The position numbers and the translations under genes were made by a program. A model generated the notes under the pieces. The model did not search any database. It saw only the letters and a list, made by a program, of their open reading frames with translations, and was not told the DNA's origin. Below, piece after piece: positions 7,214 through 15,619 of a stretch of 64,000 bases of DNA; positions within the stretch are counted from its first letter, which is position 1, and the number at the start of each line of letters is the position of its first letter. The stretch is taken from the NCBI GenBank assembly GCA_009360345.1, contig SPDP01000001.1, positions 1,550,001 to 1,614,000 of the forward strand, written 5' to 3'. The stretch comes from Alcaligenaceae bacterium SAGV5. Lineage in GTDB: Bacteria; Pseudomonadota; Gammaproteobacteria; Burkholderiales; Burkholderiaceae_B.

Positions 7214-8221
7214 TCATTCCAGCCGGATGTTCGCGTCGCGGATCAGCTTGCCCAGGCGCGCCGTCTCGGCCTCGACCCCCGCGTTCACCTGCTCGGGCGT
7301 GCTGGGCGCGATCACCAGCCCGCGTGCCGCGAAGGTCGAGACGAAGCCTGGATCGGCCTGTGCCCGCGCAACCGCGGCGTTGATGCCGCGGATCACCTGC
7401 GGCGGCGTCTTGGCGGGAGCGAACAGGGTGAAATGGGTGGGGATCAGCAGATCGCCAGGCGCCCCGGCCTCGGCCAGCGTCGGCACGTCGGGCATCAGCG
7501 GGGAACGCCTGGCGTTGCCCACGACCAGCCCGCGCAGCCGGCCCGACCGGATGTGTTCGAGCACGGTCTCGGGCCCCGTCACCACACAGGGCACGTCGCC
7601 GCCCACCACGGCGGCCGCCGCCGGCACCATGCCCTTGTACGGCACGTCGGTGATCTGCACGCCGTAGTGGCGTTCGATCAGTTCCAGGCTCAGGTGATGC
7701 ACGCTGCCCTGGCCACCGGTGGCCACCATCAACGCGCCCGGATGCTTGCGCGCGTGATCGATCATCTCGCCCCAGGTCTTGAACGGCGCGTCGGCGCGGC
7801 AGACGACCGCCAGATCGACGCTGGCGACGTCGGACACGCCGGTCAGGTCCCGGGCCGCGTACGGCAGCCTGGCATAGAGCACCGGGTTGACCGACAGCGT
7901 CAGCCGGTCGACCAGCAGCAAGGTATTGCCGGTGGCCGCGGCCTTGGCAACGGCGTCGCTGCCGACGATGGCATTGGCGCCGGGCTTGTTCTCGACGACG
8001 ACGGTCTTGTCCGTCGCGCCGCCCAACCGCTCGGCCAGGCCACGCGCCAGCACGTCGGGGGCGCTGCCCGGCGGATAGGGCACGACGATGGATACCGTCT
8101 GCGCCGGCCATGTCTGGGCCTGCGCGCCGGATGCGGCAAGCAGCAGGACACCGGCCACGGCAAGCAGGCGGCTGCGCATCGGGAACGAGGAAACGGGTGC
8201 TGCCATGAAAACCTGGTTCAT
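7214..8221 (-). CDS. Bug-family periplasmic solute receptor (TTT receptor)
   Basis: 335 residues with a hydrophobic signal peptide ending near AQAQTWPAQ (about residue 35). The mature part shows the family order: VPYPPGSAPDVLARGLAERL, VVVENKPGANAIVGSDAVAKA, a central PYKGMVPAAAAVVGGDV and late LMPDVPTLAEAGAP. Bug receptors bind small carboxylates for TctAB-type transporters or for sensing; no membrane partner is near. AGGAG lies 6 nt before the ATG at 8221, which fixes the start. It is the last gene of the minus-strand run from 13438 and probably captures the substrate or product of the HpaB/CocE-type enzymes upstream. Confidence 0.92.
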   Translation of the reverse strand: MNQVFMAAPVSSFPMRSRLLAVAGVLLLAASGAQAQTWPAQTVSIVVPYPPGSAPDVLARGLAERLGGATDKTVVVENKPGANAIVGSDAVAKAAATGNTLLLVDRLTLSVNPVLYARLPYAARDLTGVSDVASVDLAVVCRADAPFKTWGEMIDHARKHPGALMVATGGQGSVHHLSLELIERHYGVQITDVPYKGMVPAAAAVVGGDVPCVVTGPETVLEHIRSGRLRGLVVGNARRSPLMPDVPTLAEAGAPGDLLIPTHFTLFAPAKTPPQVIRGINAAVARAQADPGFVSTFAARGLVIAPSTPEQVNAGVEAETARLGKLIRDANIRLE

Positions 8222-8291
8222 CCAACTCTCCTGGGATACACGTTGCTGGCCATGCTCGCGGATACGAGGCATGGCGTGGGGAAACTACGTT

Positions 8292-10088
8292 TCAGTCGAT
8301 GACGGGAAGCTGCAGGTAGGCCGGGTATTTGCCGCCGGTGTGCAGGACATGGCGGCCCGCGTTGCTGGGTGCGGTGACTCCCTTGAGCGCGTCGCCGGCC
8401 ACGGTCAATCGCAGTTCCTGGCCCGCGCGCCATACCATGCCCGTCGGCGCGATCGCGATGTCCAGCGGCACGACCTGCCCGGCCCGCAGACGCTCAGGCT
8501 TGCGCAAGGCATGGACCGGCATGAAATCCTTGGACCGGGCGGCATCCAGCGCGCGCATCGACGCCCGCAAGCGGCCCCCCGTTTCCTTGTATCCCTCGGT
8601 GGTCTCCAGGACTTTCCCGTCGGCGCCGGTCTTCTGCACCGTGACGAAGAAGTCCCCGTCGTCGGCCCCCGCCACCTCGACCCACAGGCGCAGCTTCAGG
8701 TATCCGATCAGGCGCGTATCCCGATCGAACCGGTGGACGAACACGGCCGTCCCGGTCCTGGCGTCATAGCTCGCCGACGACGCGGCACCGACCGGCCCGG
8801 GCGACAGCGTGCCGGTGGCCGCATCCAGATAGACCTTCCGGTATCGCGTATCGGGCAGCGGCCAGTCGCTCGCGGGCACGTGCCGTTGATTCCTGCCGCC
8901 GGGGTCGAGCACCGTCATCCGGACCCGGGGGGTTCGCTCCCAGCCGTTGTCCACCCCTTTGAGGTAGCGGTCCAGGAAGCGGCGGTAGTCCTCCACGTTC
9001 TCCGGCGTGTACTGGTCGTTCCACAACCCCTTCTCGGTGATGCGCAGCCACTTGTCGCGCGAAGCCACCCGGTGGAACCCGTCCAGTTCGGCGGCGGCGA
9101 TCTCCAGGCCGTAGCTGCCGACCAGATACATCGGGATCTCGATCCGGGACATGTCGGCGATCTTGTCCTCCCAATAGGCGTCCATGAACGGATGCCGCCG
9201 CGCCGTGACGGACGGTTCCTCGTAGAGATTCGAGCCGCGCATGCTCCTGAGCAGGAAGGTATTGAGCTGCGTGTTCGGGATCCCGCCCTTCATGAGACGG
9301 TCGCGGTACAGATCCGAGATGTGGACCCCGATCGGAGCGATGGCCACCAGGTGCGGGGGCCGCAGCGCGGCGATCTGGTACTGGACCATGCCCAGCCACG
9401 AGCTGCCATGCATCGCGATCTTGCCGTTGCTCCAGGGCTGCCCGGCCGCCCACTCGATGGCCTCGTAGCCATCGGCCGCGTTCACCCGGCCGAAAGACTG
9501 CATGTTCCCTTCCGACATGTCGACTCCGCGCGGATCGACGTTGACGACGGTATAGCCATGGCAGGACCAGTAGCCGGGATCCGGCGTCTCGAACGCCGCC
9601 AGGCCGGAAATCCAGGACGGGTCCAGCATCCCCTTGGGATAGACCCAGGCGGGATCCTGGGGCACCGATTTCGTGTACGGTCCCCATGCCATGATCGTGG
9701 GCAGCCTGCCCTGGCCGGCGGGACGGAACACGTCGGCATAGATCTTCACGCCGTCGCGCAAGGTGATGGCGACGTCCTGCTCCATCTCGATGTCACAGGC
9801 AAGAGGAAGCGTGGAAGCAAAGAGACGCGTCCCTTTGGCATACATGATCTTCTTCGGATCGAACCCGTGGTACTTCCCGTAGCAGAGTCCCGACGCCCCG
9901 GACGCGGCAGGCTGGCAGAAACCATCGCCGGTCTTCAGCGGCGCGCGCTGCGTGAACGTCACGTCCCACTCCTTGGGATACGCAACGGGCAGCTCGGGCC
10001 TGGCGGCGGCCGGCGCCGCGTGTGCGACGATGGCCGCCGCGCCGGCGACCCCCGCCGCCAGCACCATGAAAGATATCCTGGAATGCAT
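8292..10088 (-). CDS. exported CocE/NonD-type alpha/beta hydrolase, tandem copy 1
   Basis: 598 residues with an N-terminal signal peptide (MHSRISFMVLAAGVAGAAAI, cut near HAAPAAA). The CocE layout follows: VAITLRDGVKIYADVFRP, VNVDPRGVDMSEG, the nucleophile elbow HGSSWLGM near residue 250, RFLDRYLKGVDNGWERTPRV, and a C-terminal jelly-roll domain (SASYDARTG through LRLTVAGD). The segment where relatives carry a catalytic histidine before E-W reads RITEKGLWNDQY, without a histidine. Exported CocE-like enzymes cleave ester or amide bonds. It is 48 nt downstream of a close paralogue at 10137-11969, so the pair arose by tandem duplication. Confidence 0.9.
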   Translation of the reverse strand: MHSRISFMVLAAGVAGAAAIVAHAAPAAARPELPVAYPKEWDVTFTQRAPLKTGDGFCQPAASGASGLCYGKYHGFDPKKIMYAKGTRLFASTLPLACDIEMEQDVAITLRDGVKIYADVFRPAGQGRLPTIMAWGPYTKSVPQDPAWVYPKGMLDPSWISGLAAFETPDPGYWSCHGYTVVNVDPRGVDMSEGNMQSFGRVNAADGYEAIEWAAGQPWSNGKIAMHGSSWLGMVQYQIAALRPPHLVAIAPIGVHISDLYRDRLMKGGIPNTQLNTFLLRSMRGSNLYEEPSVTARRHPFMDAYWEDKIADMSRIEIPMYLVGSYGLEIAAAELDGFHRVASRDKWLRITEKGLWNDQYTPENVEDYRRFLDRYLKGVDNGWERTPRVRMTVLDPGGRNQRHVPASDWPLPDTRYRKVYLDAATGTLSPGPVGAASSASYDARTGTAVFVHRFDRDTRLIGYLKLRLWVEVAGADDGDFFVTVQKTGADGKVLETTEGYKETGGRLRASMRALDAARSKDFMPVHALRKPERLRAGQVVPLDIAIAPTGMVWRAGQELRLTVAGDALKGVTAPSNAGRHVLHTGGKYPAYLQLPVID

Positions 10089-10136
10089 GTCTGTCCCCCC
10101 TCCTGTTCTGATTGGTTGTCTGTTTCCGGCCGCCTG

Positions 10137-11969
10137 CTATCTGTCGCCCAACGCGACCACGGGAATCTGCAGATAGGCGTCGTACTTGCCACCAGCGTGG
10201 ATGACGTGCCGGCCCGCATTGGCGGGCGCGGTGGTGCCCTTCAACACGTCTCCGGCCACGGTCAATCGCAGTTCCTGGCCCGCGCGCCACATCATGCCGG
10301 TCGGTGAAATCGAGATGTCCAGCGGCACGACCTGCCCGGCGCCGAGGAGCTCGCGCTTGCGGAACGACGGGACCGGCAGGAAGTCCGTGGACTGGCCGGC
10401 ATCGAGCGCGCGCATCGACGCCCGCAGGCGGCCCCCGGTCCCCTTGTATCCCCTGGCCGCCTCGATGACTTTCCCATCGGCGCCGGTCTTCTGCACCGTG
10501 ACGAAGAAATCCCCGTCATCGGCATCGGCCACCTCGACCCACAAGCGCAGCCGCAGGTACCCCACGACGGCCGTATCCCGGTCGAACCTGTAGACGAAGG
10601 TGCGCTTCCCCGTCCTGGCGTCGTAGCTTGCCGACGAGGCCGGGCCGACCGGCCGCGGCGACAACGTACCGTTCGCCGCATCGAGGTAGATCTTCCGGTA
10701 TTGCGTATTCGCCAGCGGCCAGTCGCTCGCGGGCACGTTCACGCGGTCCTCGCCGCCGGGATCGAGCACGGCCAGCCGGACCCTGGGCGTCTGTTCCCAG
10801 CCGTTGTCCACCCCTTTCAGATAGCGGTCGAAAAAGCGCCGCGTGTCGTCCACGTTCTCGGGCATGTACTGGTCGGCCCACGTCCCCTTGTCGGTGATGC
10901 GCAGCCACTTGTTCCGGGACGCGGCCCGGAAGAAGCCATCCATTTCCGCCGCCTGCACCTCCAGCCCATAGCTGCCGACCAGGTACATGGGAACCTCGAC
11001 CTTGGACATGTCGGCGATCTTGTCTTCCCAGTAGGCATTCATCAAAGGCTGCCTGGACGCCATGACCGACGGTTCCTCGTAGCGATTCGAGCCGCGCATG
11101 CTCCGCGTGAGCACCGTGTTGAGCCGCGTGTTCGGGATGCCGCCCTTCATGAGCCGATGGCGGTACAGGTCGGTGATGTGGGCGCTGGCCGGGGCGATGG
11201 CCGCCAGGTGCGGGGGCCGCAGCGCGGCGATGTGGAACTGGACCATGGCGAGCCAGGAGCTGCCATGTATCCCGACCTTGCCATTGCTCCAGGGCTGCGC
11301 CGCCACCCATTCGACCACCTCGTAGCCATCGGCCGCGTCCACCCGGCCGAAGAACTGCATGTCCCCTTCCGACACGTCGACCCCGCGCGGATCGACGTTG
11401 ACGACGGTATAGCCGTGGCAGGCCCAATAGCCGGCATCCGGCGCCTCGAACTTCGCCAGGCCGGTCAGCCATCCCGGATCCACGCCCATTTCCTTGGGAT
11501 AGACCCACTCCGGATCCTGGGGCAACGACTTCGTATACGGCCCCCATGCGATGATCGCGGGCAGCTTGTCCTGTCCGGCGGGGCGGAGCACGTCGGCGTA
11601 GATCTTCACGCCGTCGCGCAGCGTGATGGCGACGTCCTGGTCCATCTGGATGTCGCAGTCGAGCGGCCGGGAAGCAGCGAACAGGCGGGTTCCCTTGGCG
11701 TAGGTGATTTTCTTCGGATCGAATCCCAGGTACTTCCCGTAGCAAAGGCCCGAAGACACGCCCGGGCCGACGGGAGGCTGGCAGAAACCTTCGCCGACCT
11801 TCAGCGGCGCGCGTTGCGTGAACGTGACGTCCCATTCGGCGGGGTAAGCCGTCGGCAGAGCGGGCTTGGCGTCGCCGGCCACGGCAACCGCCGCGCCCGC
11901 GAGCCCCGCCGCCAGCACCAGACGTCCCGCCCACCGGCATCCCGGGCCGGACCGGCGCGCGGCGCTCAT
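10137..11969 (-). CDS. exported CocE/NonD-type alpha/beta hydrolase, tandem copy 2
   Basis: 610 residues, collinear with the gene at 8292-10088 along its whole length. It has a signal peptide (MSAARRSGPGCRWAGRLVLA, then AAVAVAGDAK), VAITLRDGVKIYADVLRP, VNVDPRGVDVSEGD, the elbow HGSSWLAM and RYLKGVDNGWEQTPRV. The expected histidine region reads RITDKGTWADQY, again lacking His. Its ATG at 11969 overlaps the stop of the HpaB-like gene by four bases (ATGA), so the two are translationally coupled. The likely role is release of a phenolic or carboxylic acid from an ester or amide outside the cytoplasm, feeding the monooxygenase. Confidence 0.9.
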   Translation of the reverse strand: MSAARRSGPGCRWAGRLVLAAGLAGAAVAVAGDAKPALPTAYPAEWDVTFTQRAPLKVGEGFCQPPVGPGVSSGLCYGKYLGFDPKKITYAKGTRLFAASRPLDCDIQMDQDVAITLRDGVKIYADVLRPAGQDKLPAIIAWGPYTKSLPQDPEWVYPKEMGVDPGWLTGLAKFEAPDAGYWACHGYTVVNVDPRGVDVSEGDMQFFGRVDAADGYEVVEWVAAQPWSNGKVGIHGSSWLAMVQFHIAALRPPHLAAIAPASAHITDLYRHRLMKGGIPNTRLNTVLTRSMRGSNRYEEPSVMASRQPLMNAYWEDKIADMSKVEVPMYLVGSYGLEVQAAEMDGFFRAASRNKWLRITDKGTWADQYMPENVDDTRRFFDRYLKGVDNGWEQTPRVRLAVLDPGGEDRVNVPASDWPLANTQYRKIYLDAANGTLSPRPVGPASSASYDARTGKRTFVYRFDRDTAVVGYLRLRLWVEVADADDGDFFVTVQKTGADGKVIEAARGYKGTGGRLRASMRALDAGQSTDFLPVPSFRKRELLGAGQVVPLDISISPTGMMWRAGQELRLTVAGDVLKGTTAPANAGRHVIHAGGKYDAYLQIPVVALGDR

Positions 11970-13438
11970 CGCTCCATCCCCGCCGGCTCGCCGGCCAGCG
12001 CCAGCGCGCGATCGACCAGCGCCGTGCAGGCCGAGCGGTTGCCCTCGTGGTAGGAATTGGCCAGCAGACGCACCGGATCTCCCACGTAGTAGCGTTCGTA
12101 CTGCATCTGCCGGCTGGCGAAAGCGTCGCCACACAAATCCCACGCCAGCTTGAAGATGCGGATGCGATCGACCGAACCGGTGGCCGCGCCCTGGTAGTAC
12201 TTGAGCACGTCGCGCGCGACCGGGCTGGCGAAATCGGACTCGGCCGGCATCATCAGCAGGCCGCCCGCGCCTATCTTCTGCAGGTATTCGACCGCGCGCG
12301 GATAGATGGTGGGCAGGAAGGTGCGGATCGCGTGATAGGGCCGCAGGTTGGGGCGCAAGGTACCGTTGGGCGCCGCCTCCGCTTCCAGCTCGGCGCGCAC
12401 GATGCAGGACTCGACCATCTCGACCGCATCCAGGCACTCGCCGATCATGTTCTGCACGTGCAGGTGGATATCGGCCTTGATCGCGCGCGCGACGGCGATC
12501 ATGGCGCCGGTGACCAGCTTCAGCTTGACCAGGCCCCGCACCGACGTCTGCTGCGCCGTGAACTGCCGCACCGCCGTTCCGCCGTACATCCCGTTGGACA
12601 GTTCCACGTCCTGGTTGATGAACACCCGGTCCCAGGGCACCAGCACGTCATCGAACACCAGCAGGGAATCGGGCTCCTCGAAGCGGCTGGCCAGCGGATG
12701 CTCGTAGTGGTCCCGGGCCAGCCCCTTCTCGAACGGCGGCCGCGCGATCTGGCGCAGGCCCGGCGTCGACAGGGGCAGCGCGAACGCGACCGCATAGCGT
12801 TCGTCGCCCGGCTTGAGCATGGGCAGGCTGTAGATCAGCACCTCGTCGGCAACCGGCCCCATGGTCGCCAGCATGCGGGCGCCGCGCACGATCAGCCCCT
12901 CGTCGGTTTCGCGGACCACGCCCAGGTGCAGGTCGGGCTGGACCTGCTCGTGCGAGGCCTTGGACCTGTCATTCTGCGGCGTTATCAGGGCATGCGTCAG
13001 GAACAGGTCGTTGTCGCGCACGTGCTCGACGTAGCGCACGAGATTGTCCTCGAAGCGCGCGCCCGCCTTGCGGAAATAGTCCCGGCCATCGTAGAACGCG
13101 GCCAGCATCGTGTTCATGAAATCGGGCGAGCGGCCCAGCAGCCCGAAGGTCTGCTCGGCCACCGTTTCGAACGCCGCCCGCCTGATGCGCAGGTCGTCAC
13201 GCGTCTTCGGCACGAGAAAGGCGGTGGCGCACGGCCGTCCCCGCGAGTCGGAAGCGGCGGCCAGGACCTTGGCATGCGCCGGGTCCGCCTGCAGGTCGTA
13301 CAGCCGCGCCACCTGCGCGGCGGTGCGGCCGAAGGCCGGATGACGCGTCACGTCCTCGACCCGTTGCCCCTCGGCCCAGACCTCCCGGGAGTGAGCCTGC
13401 AAATGGCGTAAGTACTCTGATCCGCTGCGCACACCCAT
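11966..13438 (-). CDS. 4-hydroxyphenylacetate 3-monooxygenase-like oxygenase (HpaB family)
   Basis: 490 residues, the normal HpaB/PvcC length. Recognisable blocks are a start of GVRSGSEYLRHLQAHSREVW, then GRSPDFMNTMLAAFY, NDLFLTHALITPQNDRS, RGARMLATMGPVADEV, VFDDVLVPWDRVF and a late KYYQGAATGSVDRIRIFKLAWD. These form the acyl-CoA-dehydrogenase-like fold of two-component FADH2-dependent phenol ortho-hydroxylases. The flavin reductase needed for FADH2 is encoded divergently at 13526. It is first in the run HpaB, CocE copy 2, CocE copy 1, Bug. The true substrate is unknown; a 4-hydroxyphenyl acid or a heteroaromatic phenol is plausible. Confidence 0.92.
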   Translation of the reverse strand: MGVRSGSEYLRHLQAHSREVWAEGQRVEDVTRHPAFGRTAAQVARLYDLQADPAHAKVLAAASDSRGRPCATAFLVPKTRDDLRIRRAAFETVAEQTFGLLGRSPDFMNTMLAAFYDGRDYFRKAGARFEDNLVRYVEHVRDNDLFLTHALITPQNDRSKASHEQVQPDLHLGVVRETDEGLIVRGARMLATMGPVADEVLIYSLPMLKPGDERYAVAFALPLSTPGLRQIARPPFEKGLARDHYEHPLASRFEEPDSLLVFDDVLVPWDRVFINQDVELSNGMYGGTAVRQFTAQQTSVRGLVKLKLVTGAMIAVARAIKADIHLHVQNMIGECLDAVEMVESCIVRAELEAEAAPNGTLRPNLRPYHAIRTFLPTIYPRAVEYLQKIGAGGLLMMPAESDFASPVARDVLKYYQGAATGSVDRIRIFKLAWDLCGDAFASRQMQYERYYVGDPVRLLANSYHEGNRSACTALVDRALALAGEPAGMER

Positions 13439-13486
13439 CGATGCTCTCCTTGAGCCTTGTGTTGATTTGCCCGCATCGTAGGACTA

Positions 13487-13500
13487 ACATGTTAACATGT
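13487..13500. promoter_or_regulatory. 14-bp perfect palindrome between divergent oxygenase and reductase genes
   Basis: ACATGTTAACATGT is self-complementary and also reads as a direct repeat of AACATGT. It lies in the 87-bp gap between the HpaB-like gene (start 13438) and the flavin reductase (start 13526), where one bound dimer could control both promoters. The GntR/FCD protein encoded at 14141 is the nearest candidate regulator; a MarR-type regulator elsewhere is also possible. Confidence 0.55.
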
Positions 13501-13525
13501 CAATACGATCTGAAAGGCCCGCGAC

Positions 13526-14023
13526 ATGCTCTCGTCCGACGAATTCAAGCGCTGCATGGGCAGCTTTCCCACGGGGGTCGCGGTGGTCACCGCCACCGCG
13601 GCGGACGGCACGCCCGTGGGCGTGACGGTCAGTTCCCTGACCTCCGTCTCCCTGACGCCACCCCTGATCCTGTTCTGCCTGGACAAGCACGCGCTGTCCC
13701 GCGAGGCCTTCTCGGGCAGCAGGCAATTCCGTGTCCACGTGCTGGCGCAGGAGCAGGCCGGCATGGCCATGCGTTTCGCGAAGCGCGGCGTGGCCAAGTT
13801 CGCCGAGCCGGCGGCGCCGCATGCCGGCCTCGAACCGCCGCGCCTGCCGGATACGCATGCGTCCATGCTTTGCGACACGGCCTGCGAGTACGACGCCGGC
13901 GACCACGTCATCCTGGTCGGGCACGTGGTGGCGGTGGAGTCCGGCGACGATGCCGATCCGCTGGTCTACTACCGTGGCCGCTTCGGCCGTTTCTCCGGCG
14001 ACGCGCCCGCCCCGCATGCCTGA
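13526..14023 (+). CDS. flavin reductase (HpaC-like, FMN-binding split barrel)
   Basis: 165 residues. The opening FKRCMGSFPTGVAVVTATAADG, then GVTVSSLTSVSLTPPLILFCLD and late GDHVILVGHVVAVESGDD with PLVYYRGRFGRF are the standard signatures of the small NAD(P)H:flavin oxidoreductases that supply reduced flavin to HpaB-type oxygenases. Divergent pairing with the HpaB-like gene, separated by a palindrome, supports this partnership. It acts in the cytoplasm and no membrane segment is seen. The downstream GntR gene follows after 117 nt on the same strand. Confidence 0.93.
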   Translation: MLSSDEFKRCMGSFPTGVAVVTATAADGTPVGVTVSSLTSVSLTPPLILFCLDKHALSREAFSGSRQFRVHVLAQEQAGMAMRFAKRGVAKFAEPAAPHAGLEPPRLPDTHASMLCDTACEYDAGDHVILVGHVVAVESGDDADPLVYYRGRFGRFSGDAPAPHA

Positions 14024-14140
14024 ACGGGGCGTCATCGGCCATGACCCGGCGGCTATAATGCCGGCCAGCCGCGTCACAGGAAGGCGTAGCACTGCTCCGG
14101 AGCTTGCAGTGCCGGGCCTACCCACGAATACGAGATACGC

Positions 14141-14854
14141 ATGGAATCAAGGGGCAAGCAACCGCTCGCGAACCAGGCCTACGACCACCTGAAAGCCCAG
14201 ATGCTCAATGGCGAGCTGCCGGCGGGCGCGTTGATCGACATCGACGCCGTCCTGGCCGCCATAGGCAGCAGCCGCTTCCCCGTCATGGAAGCGCTCAAGC
14301 GCCTGGAAATCGAGAAGTTCGTCGAGATCACGCCCCAGGTGGGCTGCCGCGTTTCCACGCCATCGCTGTCCGACGTCACCGACTTCCTGGGCCTGTTCGC
14401 GGTAATCGAGGGCTATTTCGCCCGGCTGGCGGCGCAACGAGCCCTGCCCGAGGAAATCGACGAGCTACAGTCGATCAACGACCGGATGAGAAAAGCCTTC
14501 AACCGGGCCTCGTCCGCGTCGGGACGAGACGAGGTCTATCGGCTCGGCAATCGAAAATTCCACCTGATGCTGCACACCATCGCCCGCGCGACCAACCTGA
14601 ACGAATTGGCTTTTTCGTTGTGGGACCGGGGCGAATTCCTGATCAGCGCCGGCGTCGGCACGGTCCGCTTCGGCGAACGGGTGGAAGCCGCGCTGGACGA
14701 GCACGACGAGATCATCGAGGCGCTGACGCGGCGGGACGGCACGACCGCGGGGCGGCTGGCCGAAACGCACCTGCTCGCCTTCGTCGCGGAAATCCAGGCC
14801 CACGCCAGCAAGACGGCGCTAGCCGCGCAAGTGGAACCGCCGGACCGGGGCTGA
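14141..14854 (+). CDS. GntR-family regulator (FadR/FCD subfamily)
   Basis: 237 residues. The N-terminal winged helix (LANQAYDHLKAQMLNGELPA at residues 9-28, then SRFPVMEALKRLEIEKFVEI) is followed by an all-helical FCD effector domain, with NRKFHLMLHTIARATNL and DEHDEIIEALTRRDGTTAGR carrying the usual His and Asp/Glu metal- or acid-binding positions. The usual SRTPVREAL reads SRFPVMEAL, so two residues of the recognition helix differ. It is co-oriented with the flavin reductase and is the best candidate to control the divergent oxygenase cluster through the palindrome at 13487-13500. Confidence 0.88.
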   Translation: MESRGKQPLANQAYDHLKAQMLNGELPAGALIDIDAVLAAIGSSRFPVMEALKRLEIEKFVEITPQVGCRVSTPSLSDVTDFLGLFAVIEGYFARLAAQRALPEEIDELQSINDRMRKAFNRASSASGRDEVYRLGNRKFHLMLHTIARATNLNELAFSLWDRGEFLISAGVGTVRFGERVEAALDEHDEIIEALTRRDGTTAGRLAETHLLAFVAEIQAHASKTALAAQVEPPDRG

Positions 14855-14859
14855 GGCCC

Positions 14860-15615
14860 TCAGCCCGCCAGTTCGTCGGCGATCCGGCCGGCGGCCTGCC
14901 TGACCAGCTGCACCACGCGCGGCACGTCCACCACGTCGATGCGCGGCATGTCTATCACCACCGACAAGGCGCCCCAGACGGCGCCGTCGGCCTTGGGTAT
15001 GGGCGCCGCGATGGCTGCCAGCTGCGGCTCCAGCTCGCCCCGGGACACGTAATGGCCGGCCCGGCGGATCGCGGCGTAGTACTTCCGGAAAGCGGACCAC
15101 TCGGTGGGCAGGCCGGCCCGGGCGATATCGCCGGGATGCGCGTCGAACAGCTTGCGCAGCGACGCCGGCGGGAACGACGCCAGGATGACCTTGGGCGCGC
15201 CACCGCTGAACAGCGGGCGGGGCCGCCCCCTTCCGTAGGACAAGGTCGCGGGCGCCTTGCCCATCTCGCGGTGCGTGTCCAGGATCTGCGAACCGAACCA
15301 GGCCGAGGTCACGCAATCGAAGCTGGTCTTCTCCACCAGTTCGGCCATGTGGGGAATCGCGACCTGCAGCAGCGGATCGGCCCGCCGGATGTAATAGTCC
15401 AGCACCACGATGCGCGGCCCCAGCGCGTAGCGGGAATCGCCCGCGCGCTGGAGCAGTCCCGCCTCGCCCAGCGTCTTCACGTAGCGATAGCCGGTGGGCA
15501 GGGACACGTCCAGCAGCGACGCGATCTCTTCCGCGGTGCGGGTCAGGTGCTCGTCGTCGAACAGGTCCAGCACCCGCAGCATGCGCTCCAGGCTGGTGGC
15601 GGATTTTTCTTCCAT
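14860..15615 (-). CDS. IclR-family transcriptional regulator
   Basis: 251 residues. The DNA-binding part shows SLERMLRVLDLFDDEHLTRT and LPTGYRYVKTLGEAGLLQRA; the effector part shows YGRGRPRPLFSGGAPKVILA and RRAGHYVSRGELEPQLAAIA. It ends 5 nt past the convergent GntR stop and starts 4 nt downstream of the MhpA-type hydroxylase stop, so it is the second gene of a hydroxylase-regulator operon. The likely target is the divergent promoter region at 17165-17302, which holds nested inverted repeats. Confidence 0.9.
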   Translation of the reverse strand: MEEKSATSLERMLRVLDLFDDEHLTRTAEEIASLLDVSLPTGYRYVKTLGEAGLLQRAGDSRYALGPRIVVLDYYIRRADPLLQVAIPHMAELVEKTSFDCVTSAWFGSQILDTHREMGKAPATLSYGRGRPRPLFSGGAPKVILASFPPASLRKLFDAHPGDIARAGLPTEWSAFRKYYAAIRRAGHYVSRGELEPQLAAIAAPIPKADGAVWGALSVVIDMPRIDVVDVPRVVQLVRQAAGRIADELAG

Positions 15616-15619
15616 GCGG

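Noticed and set aside
8088..10307. A 739-codon plus-strand open frame
   Set aside because: It is the antisense of the CocE-type hydrolase, which has a signal peptide and catalytic motifs on the other strand.
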